Shown here one piece after another: positions 34,041 through 46,311 of a stretch of 64,000 nt of DNA; position 1 is the stretch's first letter; each line of letters begins with the position of its first letter. The DNA is taken from positions 47,987,442-48,051,441 of the forward strand of contig NC_083602.1 in NCBI RefSeq assembly GCF_029168945.1, given 5' to 3'. Under the pieces are notes generated by a model, which saw only the letters and a list, made by a program, of their open reading frames with translations, searched no databases and was not told where the DNA came from. The position numbers and the translations under genes are program-made. The stretch is from Cannabis sativa (Eukaryota; Streptophyta; Magnoliopsida; Rosales; Cannabaceae).

Positions 34041-35870
34041 AACTCCCACTTGCACTAACATAAAACAAGTTGTGCATTCCAATCAATTTGTTGTCTTGAT
34101 CTTCATATCAAGTGTAGTATATTTGACTCAACCCAAATTTCTGGAACCAAGTTCATAAAACATTATGCAACATCCTTTATTATATTCTTTACTCATCAAG
34201 GGATACTGAAATCCTTACTGCTTATTAAGTACATCTGAATAAATAGAAGACATACCTCTCATACTTTAAAGATTGGAACCGAGATATTACAGTGTAGAAT
34301 TTTCTTAAGTTGAATAACTTTCTGGTAATTTCAAATTTACAAAGTTATATCTCTTCACTGATGGAGTTGGAATTATTATATATGGGTTTTTACACTCTTC
34401 TAGAATAACTCCTCCACCCCCAGAGTAATCACCATCTCGAATTCTTAATGAGTTGGTGTAGATACAAGGATCACTAATATATAGTTCCTTAATATCTAAC
34501 ATATAGGTCACTTTCATAAATCTTTCTTGACTGTCCCCTAATTTTCCTTATTTGATTACATCTCAGATGGCTCCCACTCAACAGTAGGTGTCTGGTTAAA
34601 ATATACATTTAACCTCTTACTATTGTTTTGAGGGATATCTAGTTGTGGGATATCATCTTAGTCTGAAACTGTAAGTTTCTTTAAGACTAAGTCATCAACA
34701 TAGCAATCTAGTATTTGAAATGAAAAATACTTGCTAGAGAAAGTAATCAAATTAAGATACCATAAAATTTTTATGAGTATTAGAAATCTTTGCTCAAGTC
34801 ATTCGAATAGACTATGCAAGAATTCTTCTATCTTATTCTCATAATACTGATAAGTTATTTCTATCCACATGAATGGTTAGATTTACTTTCTCGGTAGTGT
34901 TCTTAAGTTCCTATAACAAGTGTCAACCAAATAAAGATGGGTGAAGAATTTTAAAATTCTCCCACTCAATTAAGGTAGTGTGATACATTGTCAAAGAACT
35001 TTATTGGTATCAATTATCTATTACAACAGTAAATATAAACTGGAACATATAATCAAGATCAAGAATTTATTCTCATAATTGCTAATTCATTATATTACTT
35101 CCATGTTTAAAATTATGTGTCACAAAGAGTACTGTGGTATATAGTCCACCCCTAACTATATAGAGATTATGATCCACCCCAAAGGGATATAGAGATCACG
35201 GTTCTCTAAGTGTTATAGAGATTATGTGGAGTTTCGAATATAATCCAGAGTTCAATAGATATAAAAGATCATTGAACTGCATATTATTCTTAACTTTTTC
35301 TCCACCCCTATTAGATCAAAAGATCTTTTTATTAAACAAATTCTTAACAATTATTTTGGAATTAACAATTATTCATAAACATAGAAAAGTAATTCTAAGT
35401 GTTTATGTAGTATTAACTCTTTGAAGAGTTTGAGATACTATAGAATTTGTATCAATAATAAAAAACACATACACATACAATTAAAACATATAAATATAAT
35501 TGGTATTGGTTACACAAGATAAAGTAAATGAAGCTCAATTCATAAATTGCAATTTATCTCCAAAATAGAAAACTTTATTATAAATCTTCCAAAATTAAAG
35601 GAATTGTTTGCAACAATATAAACAATAGGGAATAAAATCCCAAACTAATAATTGAAATCCAAATTTTTCTGAAACTAAAACAATTAATTCAAAAATAAAT
35701 AAAAAAACGAGCTTCATCTTTATCTTGGACGAATTCCACCCCTATGTCTAGCTTTCTGATTCAACTCGCTAAGATAGCATCTGAGTTCAAGAAGCTTGGG
35801 CTGTAATAAGAAGGAAAAACAAATAAACATGGTTAGTAGGTCCAGAATTAACGATCCAAATGGATAATAA
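34041..35870 (-). pseudogene. Copia B protease start and collapsed pol remnant
   Basis: Just past gag, minus-strand text reads LSIWIVNSGPTNHV (about 35860-35810). This is a damaged copia protease with N and P where D and A are expected. From there to the polypurine tract only about 1.8 kb remains, against some 3 kb needed for integrase, RT and RNase H, so most of pol has been lost. The last 800 bp matches the copia A RT C-terminal remnant (14554-15254). Several GGGGTGGA words, from integrase-type RGG codons or their decay products, are scattered at 35150-35320. Confidence 0.65.
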
Positions 35871-35881
35871 TTCACTAAAAC

Positions 35882-36766
35882 TCATCGGTTTATAGGAAAA
35901 GAAATACCTTGTTTCGTTGCAAGAAGTTTAGGACATTGGGGTTTCCAATGGCCTTTTACATTGCAGTAGAAACACTTTCCTTTTAGTGTATCACCAGGAG
36001 TAGTAGCCTTTTTCTTTTTAACTGTTTTCACAGCTTGAACAGGCTTCTTGCTATTTTTCCACTTCTTCTTTGTCTTAGGTCTGGAAGTAGAGGCAATGTT
36101 TGCCTCAGCTTTAATCGCCCCATTACCATTTCCAGAATTATGAGGTTTATTCCCTTTCTTCTTGGGTCCTCCAATCAAATTTTCATATGTCTGAAGGTCA
36201 TTGACTAACGTGTGAAAGTCTTGTTCCTTCTTATTCATGACATAATTTGATGTATAGGGTAGAAAAGATGGAGTCAGACTATTCAAGATAAGACTCACTT
36301 GAGTTGTCTGATCCATTTCAGCTCCATGATTCTAGGCTTCTTGGAAATAACTTGCCATCTGGAGAAGGTGATCACGCACATTCTGATTGGGTTCCATCCG
36401 TGCATTGATAAATTTCTTTGTCGCGTCAAAGCAAGATTGAATTGATGCCATTCCGAATAGCTCAGTTAACTTCGTCATGATATCTGCAGCCGTGACAGTG
36501 TTTGCAAACCTTGTTTTCAAGGTGTCAACCATGCTGGAAAGCATGAAGTATCGAGCTTTGTTGTTAGCATTCTGCCAACGCTCGAACTTCTTTTTAACAG
36601 CTCTAGTTGCATTGTCACCCGGCTGTTCAAGAGACGGCTCAGTTAACACAAACAGGGCACTTTCACCTATGAGAGCAATATTAATGTTCTCTTTCCATTT
36701 AGGGAAGTTAGATCTATTTAGCTTATTATCAGTCAATAGTGATAACATGGGATTGGCCATGGTCAT
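35882..36766 (-). pseudogene. Copia B gag with one internal stop
   Basis: One minus-strand frame of about 294 codons from ATG 36766 (MTMANPMLSLLTDNKLNRSN) to 35882. It includes KWKENINIALIGESALFVL, the UBN2-type core and a CCHC zinc knuckle CFYCNVKGHWKPQC near the C-terminus. A Lys-rich stretch (KKKWKNSKKPVQ) precedes the knuckle. The only break is TAG at 36334-36332 after YFQEA; the same frame continues NHGAEMDQTTQVS. Gag would form the particle and bind RNA. This is the best preserved coding part of the element. Confidence 0.85.
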
Positions 36767-36769
36767 ATA

Positions 36770-39081
36770 GGATACTACAAAAACAATAAATAAAAATCAA
36801 TTATGGTTTAACACAAAATCTCATTCAGAAATTATTAGCACATAACAAGTAGGAATGACAAGTGAAAATACTAAAACATACAATCCTAAATAATTTCCAA
36901 GGTTTTCAACAAACTGATATCAGTGTCCCGTTTAGGCGAGAGTCAAAGCTACCATCCATTCAATAGAGTTGTCAGCTCATCTAAAATGATAAGCATTCTA
37001 GCAACCTTTTATTCGATCGAAAAGAGAATCTGACGTTGTCCCGTTTAGGCGAGAGTCAAGGTCATTCCTATTTCATGAGCTCCCACCATTGTTTCATACT
37101 TTTGTAAGTCTTATAAAGTTGCCACCATTAGGGTGATCAATACTAATATAAAACACTTACAAATAATACTTATCTTTCGAGATTCTACGATGCTAACTTG
37201 CAAATGAACGTTCCTCCATTAGAGAGGATTACTCACTAAAACAATAGCTATATAAAACCAACAATTGAGATCGAATATCCTAATAATAATAAAGCTCATT
37301 ATTTAAAATGTATTTTCTTCTATTATTTATTTAAATCTATTTATTTTAAATATATATATTTATTTAATTAAAATTTCTAATTTAGAATAAAATTCTAAAT
37401 AAAATTTAATTTAATATTTATAAAATTATACTTAGATGGATAAAAAGAAAAATGAATTATTTCCATCTTAGTAGTAATTTTTCAATAAATATTAAGAAAA
37501 TTATTTCATTTAAGTTGTATTAATTTAAATTAATTTGCAACTCAAATTTAATTTTCTATAAATATATATTGCATTTTGAAAAATTAAAGTATATAATTAT
37601 ACAATTTTCAAAATGCTTTAAAATAAAATAAATTAAACATTACTAGAAAAAATACTTCAAGCAAAAAAAAATATCTATCTAGATTTTTTTTTGACTAATA
37701 ATTCAATTTCTGATTATAATATATTTAGTCATTAATAAATAAATAAAAAAATCATTGATTTAAGTTGGTTCAAAATTAATTAAAATAATTAATTTACAAC
37801 TTTAATCTATTTTTCAAGAAAAAATCAAAAATATCTTGCATAATTAAATGCAATTTCGAAAAAAAAATTGATTAATAAAAAAAATTTGAAAATTATTCAA
37901 ATTTAAGCTGTTATGAAATTTAAAAGAAAAATTCCAACTTAAAATAATTTTTTATTTTAATTAAATAACATGAAAATAATAATATTTAAGTATCATGATG
38001 AAAATCAACTTAAATATTGAAATTTTTAATTTAATTAAATGTATTAAATTCAAGAAATAAATAATTAAGTATAGAGGAGACTTAATTATTAATTCTAGTT
38101 TAATACTAGGAAAATATGCTTAACTTAAATTGTACCAAAATTAATTATTAAACAATTAATTTTACAATCTAAAATATTTTCCTAATTTAATATTAGAAAA
38201 AATAACTAGTACTAGAAATATCTAGAATATATTTCAATTTAACTAAGTGTTTTTCTAAAATTTGAAAAAGAAACTAATTTAAGTTGTTATAGAAAAAATC
38301 TAAAAAATTCAACTTAAATATTTTTCAATTAAGTTGTAACCACCTAATTTTAAAATATTCCATTTTTAAGTTGATTTTATGAATTTAAAAAAAAAAAACT
38401 TAAAAAAAATATCTTAAGAATCTTCAATAACCAATTCCTAAAATTCCTCAACTTAATTTTAAAATTCAAAAGATATTCAAATTTAAGTTGATATGAAAAA
38501 TTAGTTAGAAATAATTAATTTATAACTTAAATAGGAATATTTAATGAAATAAGTTTCAGAAAGAATCTAGTTAGTTATAATTTTTTATTTAATTAAATAC
38601 AAGAAAAATACAGATAGCTTATCTAGAAAAAATTTCATTAAACTAAGACTGTTTTTCTTAAAATTAACTTTAAAATATTAAAATGAAAAATGATTTCAGA
38701 TATTTTAAAAGTTAATTATGTTGCTAATCAATTTTATTAGGTTAAAATAATTTAATTAACCTAGTACAGTTGTCCAAATCAGGCAAATGGGCCTTCACAG
38801 TTTGGGTAGTTTATGTGAGGGGGAGCTGGGTTCAGAATGTCGTACCCACTTCTATTGGCCCCCAACTCTCACACAAGGTCCAAAAGAGAGGAATTTAACC
38901 TTAAAATGAACAATTGTTATTAATTGAATAGGCCCAAAAACTAAATTGGCCTAAATAAAATCTATCATGGTGTGACATTTCATTTAGCAACCTAGTTCAT
39001 TGAAAAAAAATGAACAACCTATATGCATCCATAACGAAAGTAAACATATAGGCTCACACAGGCACACAGATTTGGATGGAT
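36770..39081 (-). repeat. Copia B leader, gag-proximal and AT-rich repeat region
   Basis: No coding frame. 36924-36946 and 37037-37059 hold two copies of the leader motif (GTCCCGTTTAGGCGAGAG on this strand). 37300-38750 is extremely AT-rich, with recurring TTTAAGTTG/CAACTTAAA half-palindromes, clearest near 37500, 37755, 37900, 38120, 38280 and 38480. The 38760-39081 part is less AT-rich (a GGGGGAGCTGGG stretch near 38820) and ends at the Tekay E target CCTAT. Confidence 0.65.
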
Positions 39082-39086
39082 CCTAT

Positions 39087-41338
39087 TGTAAAGCCGGCTT
39101 AGTTAATTTGGAAATCAGCAGTTGTTTATGTTTAATTATGAAATTATTTATAGCTATTTAAATAATTTATTAGTGTTATTTATGGAATTCAGAAATGCAT
39201 GATTATGTCATCAGTAGTTTTTATATTCCGCATTTCCGGTGTCCGGTATTTTGGAACTCGGCGTTTGGCTCAGTAGAAATCACAACTTAGTATGTTGGTA
39301 ATTTGGGGACGGGTTTAGACATTGGGAATGTCGGGAATGGCCGGGAATTTAGAATGTCCCAAAAATACCCCCTTTAGTATGATTTATGTGGTTTTATGGT
39401 GGAGGGGCAAAATGGTCTTTTTGCCCCATTAGTATTTTGTCTTATGTGATTTATTAAATGGAAAAATAAATGTTTATTTTATTATTACATGGCTGAAATA
39501 AAATGAGTAATGTGATTTATATTCCTCTTTTCTCTTAAAATTCAACACTTAGTCAAAACTTAAGAAATTTTCAAAAACACTCAAAGCTCTCTTTCTCTCC
39601 CTCTTTTCGGCCAAAGCTTGGGCTGCTTAGAAATTTGGGATTTTTCTTCTTTCAAAGCTTGTGATTTTCAACTCATCCTTGTGTAATCCTAGTCAAGGTG
39701 TGATCTCTTGTAAATTCCCTTTGTGTTTTCTTGAATTTTATGTGAAATTGATGAAATGCATGCATGATTTTGGAATATGTTGCTGCTGTGATTTTGTTGT
39801 TGATATATGTGGTTTAAAGCATGTTAATTGATATTAGTTGAGCTATGTTGAAAGCATGTTAGTTAGGTTGTTCAAGCTTTTAGTTTTTATGTGAAAAAGT
39901 TATGAATTTTTGAAAGAAATGGTTCTTTTTGTTCTGTGAAGTTCTTTGGATGTTCTTGTGTGTTTTCAGAAGCTTATTCATGCTTAGTTGAGTAGAATTA
40001 ACTAGGTTTGGATGCATGTTAGTGGATTTAACCAAGTTTGAGTTTTGGAACTCAAAGCTTGGTCTTTAATGGTGAATTTTGCCTCTGGGTTTTCTGGGTG
40101 GTTTTGAGGCCTTAGATTTGTTCTTTGGGGTGTTTAGAACAGGTCTGGAAAGTTTGGTACCAATTGGGGTTGAATTGGTCGAGTTATGAAGATTTTAGTT
40201 GGCTGCCTGCGAGGAACCGGAATTAGGTTGCACATCCGGACTCGGATGAGGGTTCTGAATTTTCCAGAACCGGAATTCCGGTTGGGCAACCGGTCTACCG
40301 GTTGGGGAAAATTCAGGGACCCTAGTTTTCCTCGTTTTTATGTTTTTAGGGGTATTGCCATGCTTTTTATCGATAGGGAAACTTTTAGTTCCAAGTTTTA
40401 GTCCCCGGGAAGTGATTTAGCGTGTCACTTATAGCGTTGTGATTTTTATGGTTTAGGAGCCGATGTCCGTAGCTCGGCTTCGATTCCGGTCGGGTTGACA
40501 AGCACACACTCGAAATCGGAATCCAGGTAAGATTAGTATAACAGTATGCATATGTAGATTACATGTTTAACGTGCATGTAGGAAGCCTGCTAGATTACAT
40601 TAGTTATGTATTTAGGCTTCGAACCATCCAACCCTGTCATGTCGGTACAGGCTGGAGTATGACCAGCAGCCGGAGTATGACCGGTTCGACCGATCAGGCT
40701 GACACTTGGTTGGTGGTTCAGTGCTATTGACCTATCCCGTCGGTACAGGCTGGAGTATGACCAACAGCCGGAGTATGACCGGTTCGACCGATCAGGAGGA
40801 TACTTGTCAATAGTACCGTCCCCTGAACGTTCAAAACTCAGTACCATGTTGGACATGGCAGTAGTGGCTCAGTACCATGTTGGACATGGCGATGGCGGGA
40901 CTCGGTATCGTGTTGGACACGGCGGTTAGTATTATGTATGATATTATTATGCTTTTCTTACCGAGTACGTCGACTCACAGTTTATGTTCATGTGTAGGTA
41001 AAGGCAAGGCTATAGCTGATGGACCGTGAGCGAGCTTATGAGATTGTACATGTCGGGGCGGTTAGGCCTGGAGCGTACGATCCTCGGGACAGCAAGGCTG
41101 AGATTTTTGTAACTGTCGTTAGACGACTTCTATTTTGATGTAATAGTTAAACAGTTAAACTTTTTGTAAATATTTTTATAATCGGGATCCCGAGTCTTTT
41201 GCAATATGTTTTACAAGTTTAATCAAAAAGCAAAATTTTTAATTAATCACGTTTTTCCATAAACCTCGTTGATTAGCAACGAGCTGCACAGTACGTTTAA
41301 AAATCACGTAATACGCCTAAGGTAGTTAGGGTGTTACA
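39087..41338 (+). repeat. Tekay E 5' LTR (2252 bp)
   Basis: Starts TGTAAAGCCGGCTTAG, ends GGGTGTTACA. Contains a CCGG-rich palindrome module (about 40212-40305), a 98-bp-spaced duplication beginning GTCGGTACAGG (40641 and 40739) and three hairpins: CCATGT-tgg-ACATGG at 40844 and 40875, and CGTGT-tgg-ACACG at 40909. A GGTAAAGGCAAGGCTATAG block (about 40998) resembles one in Tekay D. Two of the palindromes intact in the 3' LTR are altered here (GGAATTAGG, GGACTCGG). Confidence 0.92.
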
Positions 41339-41341
41339 ATT

Positions 41342-41353
41342 TGGTATCAGAGC
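41342..41353 (+). promoter_or_regulatory. Tekay E primer binding site
   Basis: TGGTATCAGAGC, exact initiator tRNA-Met type, three bases past the LTR. Confidence 0.85.
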
Positions 41354-41425
41354 CGCCAGGTTGTCTTCCGAAGATCGTCACGACATGTACAATCATCATC
41401 AGCAGTTAGCTCGGTTCACGGTTCA

Positions 41426-41606
41426 GTAAGCTTTTATTGCTTTAGTAGTTTATTTTATTCAGTTATGAAAAAGAAAAGCCTGTTAGGAAGCATGTTAGTA
41501 GCCTGATAGTAGAATAGGCGCATGTTTCGTTTTTAATTTCCAAATTAAGCGGCATTAGTAAGCTCGCCTTGAATACGACCTGATATGCCAACTCTTGGTT
41601 TCGCAG
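41426..41606 (+). other. Candidate leader intron of Tekay E (181 nt)
   Basis: Donor GTAAGC after GGTTCA and acceptor TTTCGCAG, 14 bases before the gag ATG at 41621. The Tekay F counterpart (60368-60188, minus) has the same length. Inferred from signals only. Confidence 0.45.
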
Positions 41607-41620
41607 GCGGTTCTAACTAG

Positions 41621-42632
41621 ATGGACGCCAGGCGGACTACCAGGAGTCAGGGCAACTCCGTAGGGTCGAATCGGGGACGGGAGCTCGGTTTCCCCCACCT
41701 GCCGTGGGCCGAGGTAGAGGTCCCCGAGGCGGGGGCTTGTGGCCGGGGTGATGAGAACCCGCCACGAGCCGCCGGGCTCCCTGCTCGATCGTGGAGCCCC
41801 GACTGGGAGTTGCGGTTTGCGGAGATGCAAGCCCGGATCGAAGAGCAAGACCTCGAGATTCAGAGGTTGAGACGACGGGGTGCTCCTGCCAGTTCACTCG
41901 TGCCTATAGTTCCAAAGTGGCACCTGCCCCTGCCGCCTGTGCCGAGATAGTGGTGGCGGCCCATAGATTGGAACCATTATATGAGCGGTTCCGGAAGCAA
42001 GCACCTCCGGTATTCCTGGGAGGTCCGGACGTGATGAAAGCCGAGCAGTGGCTGACGGTGATTACCAGAATCCTGAATTTCATGGGTGTCACCGGTAACG
42101 ACAGAGTGGTGTGCGCCACGTTTCAGTTCCAGGAGGACGCCCTGGTATGGTGGGACATGGTGTCTCAGATTCACGATGTCACCACCATGACCTGGGAAAG
42201 GTTTCAGGAACTCTTTAATGCGAAATACTACAATGAGGCGGTCAGAAGCGCCAAGAGGAAAGAGTTCGTTCACCTGACCCAGCGGGAGAACATGAGCGTC
42301 ACTGAGTATACTACTCAGTTTGACCGGTTGGCGAGGTTAGCCTCGGGAATTGTGCCGACCGACTTCAGCAAGAAGGAGAAGTACTTGGACGGGTTGAATC
42401 CCAAGATCAGGCATGACCTGATGATCACCACGGACGACAGCACCACCTATGCTCAGATGGTGGAGAAGGCACTGCGAGCTGAGGGCGCAGTGGGGTGCAT
42501 GTCAGAATCAGCCAGTACTTTGGTTAGTGGCAGAGCTCCTACCCCTCCTGCATCAGGCTATAGCAGGGGGAGTAGTGGTTCGGCCATTGATCAGAGGAAG
42601 AGGGCACCCACTGCTTCGGTGGCTCGAGTCAG
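41621..42632 (+). pseudogene. Tekay E gag with two frameshifts
   Basis: ATG 41621 begins MDARRTTRSQGNSVGSN and the first frame runs to a TAG at 41948-41950. A two-base insertion near 41913 (CCAAAGTGG, compared with CCAGTGG in F) pushes the core into the next frame: [62 protein letters not shown] second shift at about 42628-42633 moves to the pol frame, which then includes the zinc-knuckle region. The capsid-type core is otherwise well preserved. Confidence 0.85.
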
Positions 42633-45600
42633 AACAAGAGGTTCCGGGGGAACCAGAACAGAGGGAGTCGTCCTGGTGGTACTGAGACCCGATTCTCCTA
42701 CCCCGAGTGCCCTAGCTGCAAGAGGCACCATCGGGGTGAGTGCAAAGGTCAGGGATGCTTTCATTGTGGCATGCCCGGACACTTCAAGAGGGAATGTCCC
42801 CAGCTCCGGCCAGAGGCACCGAGAGCTCCAGCGATACCCACTCCAGCCAGGGTGTTCGCTATCACGCAGGCTGATGCAGATGCCAGCCCATCAGTAGTCA
42901 CAGGTCAGCTTTCTATTAACAACTCGCTATATTCAGTGCTGTTTGATTCTGGGGCTACACATTCTTATGTGGCGGCCAGAGTCTTTAGTAAGTTGGGTAG
43001 ACCCTTTGATAGATATGAATCAGGGTTTGGAACCCTGTTACCTGGCGGAGAATTGGTTATCTCCAATAGGTGGATTAGGTCTATGCCGGTCAGGATAGAT
43101 GGTAGAGAGTTAAGCACTGATCTGATAGAGATGAACTTAGTCGAATTTGATATTATTTTAGGAATGGATTTCCTATCTAAATATTCGGCGAGCATTGACT
43201 GTAAGAGGAAGATGGTGGTCTTCCAACCGGAAAGTGAAGAACCGTTTGTATTTGTGGGTTCGGTTCAGGGATCTCGGATCCCGGTGATCTCGGCTATGTC
43301 AGCGAGAGAATTGTTGCACGGCGGGTGCTTAGGGTTTCTGGCCGTGGTGGTGGACACCACTCGGCCAGACACCATTCGGCCAGAGGACATCAGAGTGGTT
43401 CGGGAATTTTTGGACATTTTTCCCGAAGAACTTCCAGGGTTACCACCTCAGCGGGAGATTGATTTCGTGATTGACTTGGCACCAGGGATGGAACCGGTTT
43501 CCAAAGCCCCGTATAGGATGGCTCCAGCTGAACTTAAGGAATTAAAGATTCAGCTCCAAGGGTTGCTTGACATAGGGTTCATTCGGCCCAGTGTGTCACC
43601 CTGGGGAGCCCCGGTTTTGTTCGTCAAGAAGAAGGATGGATCTATGAGGATGTGCATCGACTACAGGGAGTTGAACAAGCTGACGGTGAAGAATAAATAC
43701 CCATTACCTAGGATCGATGACTTGTTCGATCAGCTTCAGGGGAAGACGGTCTTTTCTAAGATTGATCTCCGTTCGGGTTATCATCAGTTGAGAATCCGAG
43801 AGGAGGACATTCCAAAGACGGCTTTCCGCACTAGGTATGGACATTACGAGTTTCTGGTTATGTCATTCGGACTAACCAATGCTCCTGCAACATTCATGGA
43901 CCTGATGAATAGAGTATTCAAGGATTTCCTCGATATCTGTGTGATTGTGTTTATCGACGACATCCTCGTGTACTCTCAATCAGAAGAGGAGCATGAGTTA
44001 CATCTTCAGATGGTACTGCAACGACTTCGAGAACATAAGCTTTACGCCAAGTTCAAGAAATGTGAGTTCTGGTTATCTCAGGTGTCCTTCCTAGGGCACA
44101 TTGTGAGTAAAGATGGGATCAAGGTGGATCCCGGGAAGATTGAATCCGTCAGGGATTGGCCGAGACCGAAGACGATGACGGAGATCAGAAGCTTCTTGGG
44201 TTTAGCTGGGTACTACCGTAGGTTCGTGGAGGGGTTCTCCAAAATTTCAATGCCCCTAACCGAGCTTACAAAGAAGAATCAGCGATTTATCTGGTCAGAT
44301 AAATGCGAAGCTAGTTTTCAGGAGCTGAAACAGAGGTTGATTACTGCTCCGGTACTAGCTTTGCCTTCGGACAAGGAGAAGTTCGTAGTCTACTGTGACG
44401 CATCCAAACAAGGTTTGGGGTGCGTATTGATGCAAGCCGATCGGGTCATCGCTTATGCCTCCCGTCAGTTAAAGGATTATGAACAGCGATACCCGACTCA
44501 TGATTTAGAATTAGCCGCAGTGGTTTTTGCACTGAAGATTTGGCGGCATTACCTGTATGGAGAGAAGTGTGAGATCTATACCGACCATAAGAGTCTCAAG
44601 TATTTCTTTACTCAGAAAGATTTGAACATGAGACAAAGGCGTTGGTTGGAATTAGTGAAGGACTACGATTGCGAGATCCTCTATCATCCCGGAAAAGCCA
44701 ATGTAGTGGCCGATGCCCTGAGCAGAAAGGGTCCCGGGCAAGTAGCTAGCATGGTTCAGATCTCACCTCAGCTAGCTGAGGATATGGTTAGATCCAGCAT
44801 TGAGTTTGTGGTAGGTCAGCTTCACAACTTGACGCTGCAATCTGATCTATTAGAAAGAATAAAAGTCGCTCAGATGACAGATCCGGAGTTAGTGAAGATC
44901 CGAGATGAGGTATTGGCTGGTCAAGCCAAAGACTTTTCGATGTCAGATAGTGGGATGCTTTTGTATAAAGCCAGGGTTTGTGTTCCGAACAGTGTGGAAT
45001 TGAGAAACGAGATCTTTGAGGAGGCTCATTCTACTCCATATTCTCTGCATCCCGGCACCACCAAGATGTACCAAGATTTGAAACCGTACTTCTGGTGGAG
45101 CGGTATGAAGAAGAATTTGGTAGAATTCGTATCGAGATGCCTCACGTGTCAGCAGATCAAGGCTGAACATCAGAGACCAGCAGGGTTGTTGCAGCCTCTA
45201 ACCCTACCAGAATGGAAATGGGAAGATATTACGATGGATTTTGTGGTCGGGTTACCTAGGACCACGGGTATGTATGATTCCATCTGGGTAGTGGTGGACC
45301 GATTTACGAAATCTGCTCATTTTCTGCCGGTTAGAACAACATTTACAGTGGATCAGTTGGCAGAGTTATATGTCAGGGAGATAGTGAGACTTCACGGGGT
45401 ACCGAAGTCTATAGTTTCGGACAGGGATCCGAAATTCACCTCCAAATTTTGGCAAAGTTTGCAACGGGCAATGGGTACAAAGCTAAAATTCAGTACAGCA
45501 TTCCATCCTCAGACAGATGGTCAGTCCGAAAGGACAATTCAGATATTGGAGGATATGTTGAGAGCCTGTGTTATGAACTTTGAGGGTTCATGGAGTAAAT

Positions 45601-46310
45601 ATCTACCGTTGATAGAATTTTCGTACAACAACAGTTATCAGAGTACGATAGGGATGGCTCCCTATGAACTGTTGTACGGTAGGAAATGTAGATCCCCTAT
45701 CCACTGGGATGAGACGGGGGAGAGGAAATACCTAGGTCCAGAGCCAGTTCAGCGGACCAATGAGGCGATAGAGAAGATAAAAGCTAGAATGCTTGCCTCA
45801 CAGAGCAGACAGAAGAGTTACGCAGATCCGAAATGCAGGGATGTTGAGTTCCAAGTAGGGGAACATGTGTTTTTACAGGTATCTCCGATGAAGGGGATTA
45901 AACGTTTCGGGAAAAGAGGCAAGTTATGCCCTAGGTTTATAGGACCTTTCGAGATTCTCGAGAAGATAGGTCAAGTGGCATATCGGTTAGCATTGCCTCC
46001 AGCCTTATCAGCAGTGCACAACGTATTCCATGTCTCAATGTTGAGAAAATACGTTTCAGACCCCTCTCATATACTCAGTTATAAGAGTCTTCAACTTCAG
46101 CCAGACATGTCATATGAGGAACAGCCAGTGCAGATCCTGGATAGAAAGGATAAAGTCCTTCGGAATAAGACCATAGCATTGGTCAAGGTTCTCTGGAGAA
46201 ACAGCAAGGTGGAGGAAGCCACCTGGGAGCTAGAGTCAGATATGAGAGCTCAATATCCAGAGTTATTCAGGTTAGATTTCGGGGACGAAATCCTTTTAAG
46301 GGGGGAATAG
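42633..46310 (+). CDS. Tekay E Pol (protease, RT, RNase H, integrase, chromodomain), open
   Basis: The frame is open from 42633 to TAG 46310; the first ATG, at 42771, falls inside the zinc knuckle [14 protein letters not shown], so translation must normally come from gag. Counting from that ATG (1179 codons): protease DSGATHSYV at 59, [11 protein letters not shown] near 393, RNase [11 protein letters not shown] near 539, ADALSRK near 645. The integrase zinc region is near 752-790 and the D-D-E core near 822, 881 and 917. The chromodomain is at about 1110-1170 ([17 protein letters not shown]). No internal stop. The C-terminus overlaps the polypurine tract. Only the gag shifts upstream disable it. 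Confidence 0.92.
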   Translation, partial: NKRFRGNQNRGSRPGGTETRFSYPECPSCKRHHRGECKGQGCFHCGMPGHFKRECPQLRPEAPRAPAIPTPARVFAITQADADASPSVVTGQLSINNSLYSVLFDSGATHSYVAARVFSKLGRPFDRYESGFGTLLPGGELVISNRWIRSMPVRIDGRELSTDLIEMNLVEFDIILGMDFLSKYSASIDCKRKMVVFQPESEEPFVFVGSVQGSRIPVISAMSARELLHGGCLGFLAVVVDTTRPDTIRPEDIRVVREFLDIFPEELPGLPPQREIDFVIDLAPGMEPVSKAPYRMAPAELKELKIQLQGLLDIGFIRPSVSPWGAPVLFVKKKDGSMRMCIDYRELNKLTVKNKYPLPRIDDLFDQLQGKTVFSKIDLRSGYHQLRIREEDIPKTAFRTRYGHYEFLVMSFGLTNAPATFMDLMNRVFKDFLDICVIVFIDDILVYSQSEEEHELHLQMVLQRLREHKLYAKFKKCEFWLSQVSFLGHIVSKDGIKVDPGKIESVRDWPRPKTMTEIRSFLGLAGYYRRFVEGFSKISMPLTELTKKNQRFIWSDKCEASFQELKQRLITAPVLALPSDKEKFVVYCDASKQGLGCVLMQADRVIAYASRQLKDYEQRYPTHDLELAAVVFALKIWRHYLYGEKCEIYTDHKSLKYFFTQKDLNMRQRRWLELVKDYDCEILYHPGKANVVADALSRKGPGQVASMVQISPQLAEDMVRSSIEFVVGQLHNLTLQSDLLERIKVAQMTDPELVKIRDEVLAGQAKDFSMSDSGMLLYKARVCVPNSVELRNEIFEEAHSTPYSLHPGTTKMYQDLKPYFWWSGMKKNLVEFVSRCLTCQQIKAEHQRPAGLLQPLTLPEWKWEDITMDFVVGLPRTTGMYDSIWVVVDRFTKSAHFLPVRTTFTVDQLAELYVREIVRLHGVPKSIVSDRDPKFTSKFWQSLQRAMGTKLKFSTAFHPQTDGQSERTIQILEDMLRACVMNFEGSWSKYLPLIEFSYNNSYQSTIGMAPYELLYGRKCRSPIHWDETGERKYLGPEPVQRTNEAIEKIKARMLASQSRQKSYADPKCRDVEFQVGEHVFLQVSPMKGIKRFGKRGKLCPRFIGPFEILEKIGQVAYRLALPPALSAVHNVFHVSMLRKYVSDPSHILSYKSLQLQPDMSYEEQPVQILDRKDKVLRNKTIALVKVLWRNSKVEEATWELESDMRAQYPELFRLDFGDEILLRGE

Positions 46311-46311
46311 T
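46298..46311 (+). other. Tekay E polypurine tract
   Basis: AAGGGGGGAATAGT, overlapping the end of pol and ending at the 3' LTR. Confidence 0.75.

Noticed and set aside
40641..40800. Direct repeats in the E/F LTR considered as a CRISPR-like array.
   Set aside because: Only two units with no unique spacers, inside a plant LTR.
41905..41950. Gag frameshift at the same place in Tekay E and F, suggesting programmed frameshifting.
   Set aside because: The lesions differ: E has two extra bases (CCAAAGTGG), F has lost one base (GCCCCGCC). They are independent mutations in a soft Pro/Ala-rich linker.
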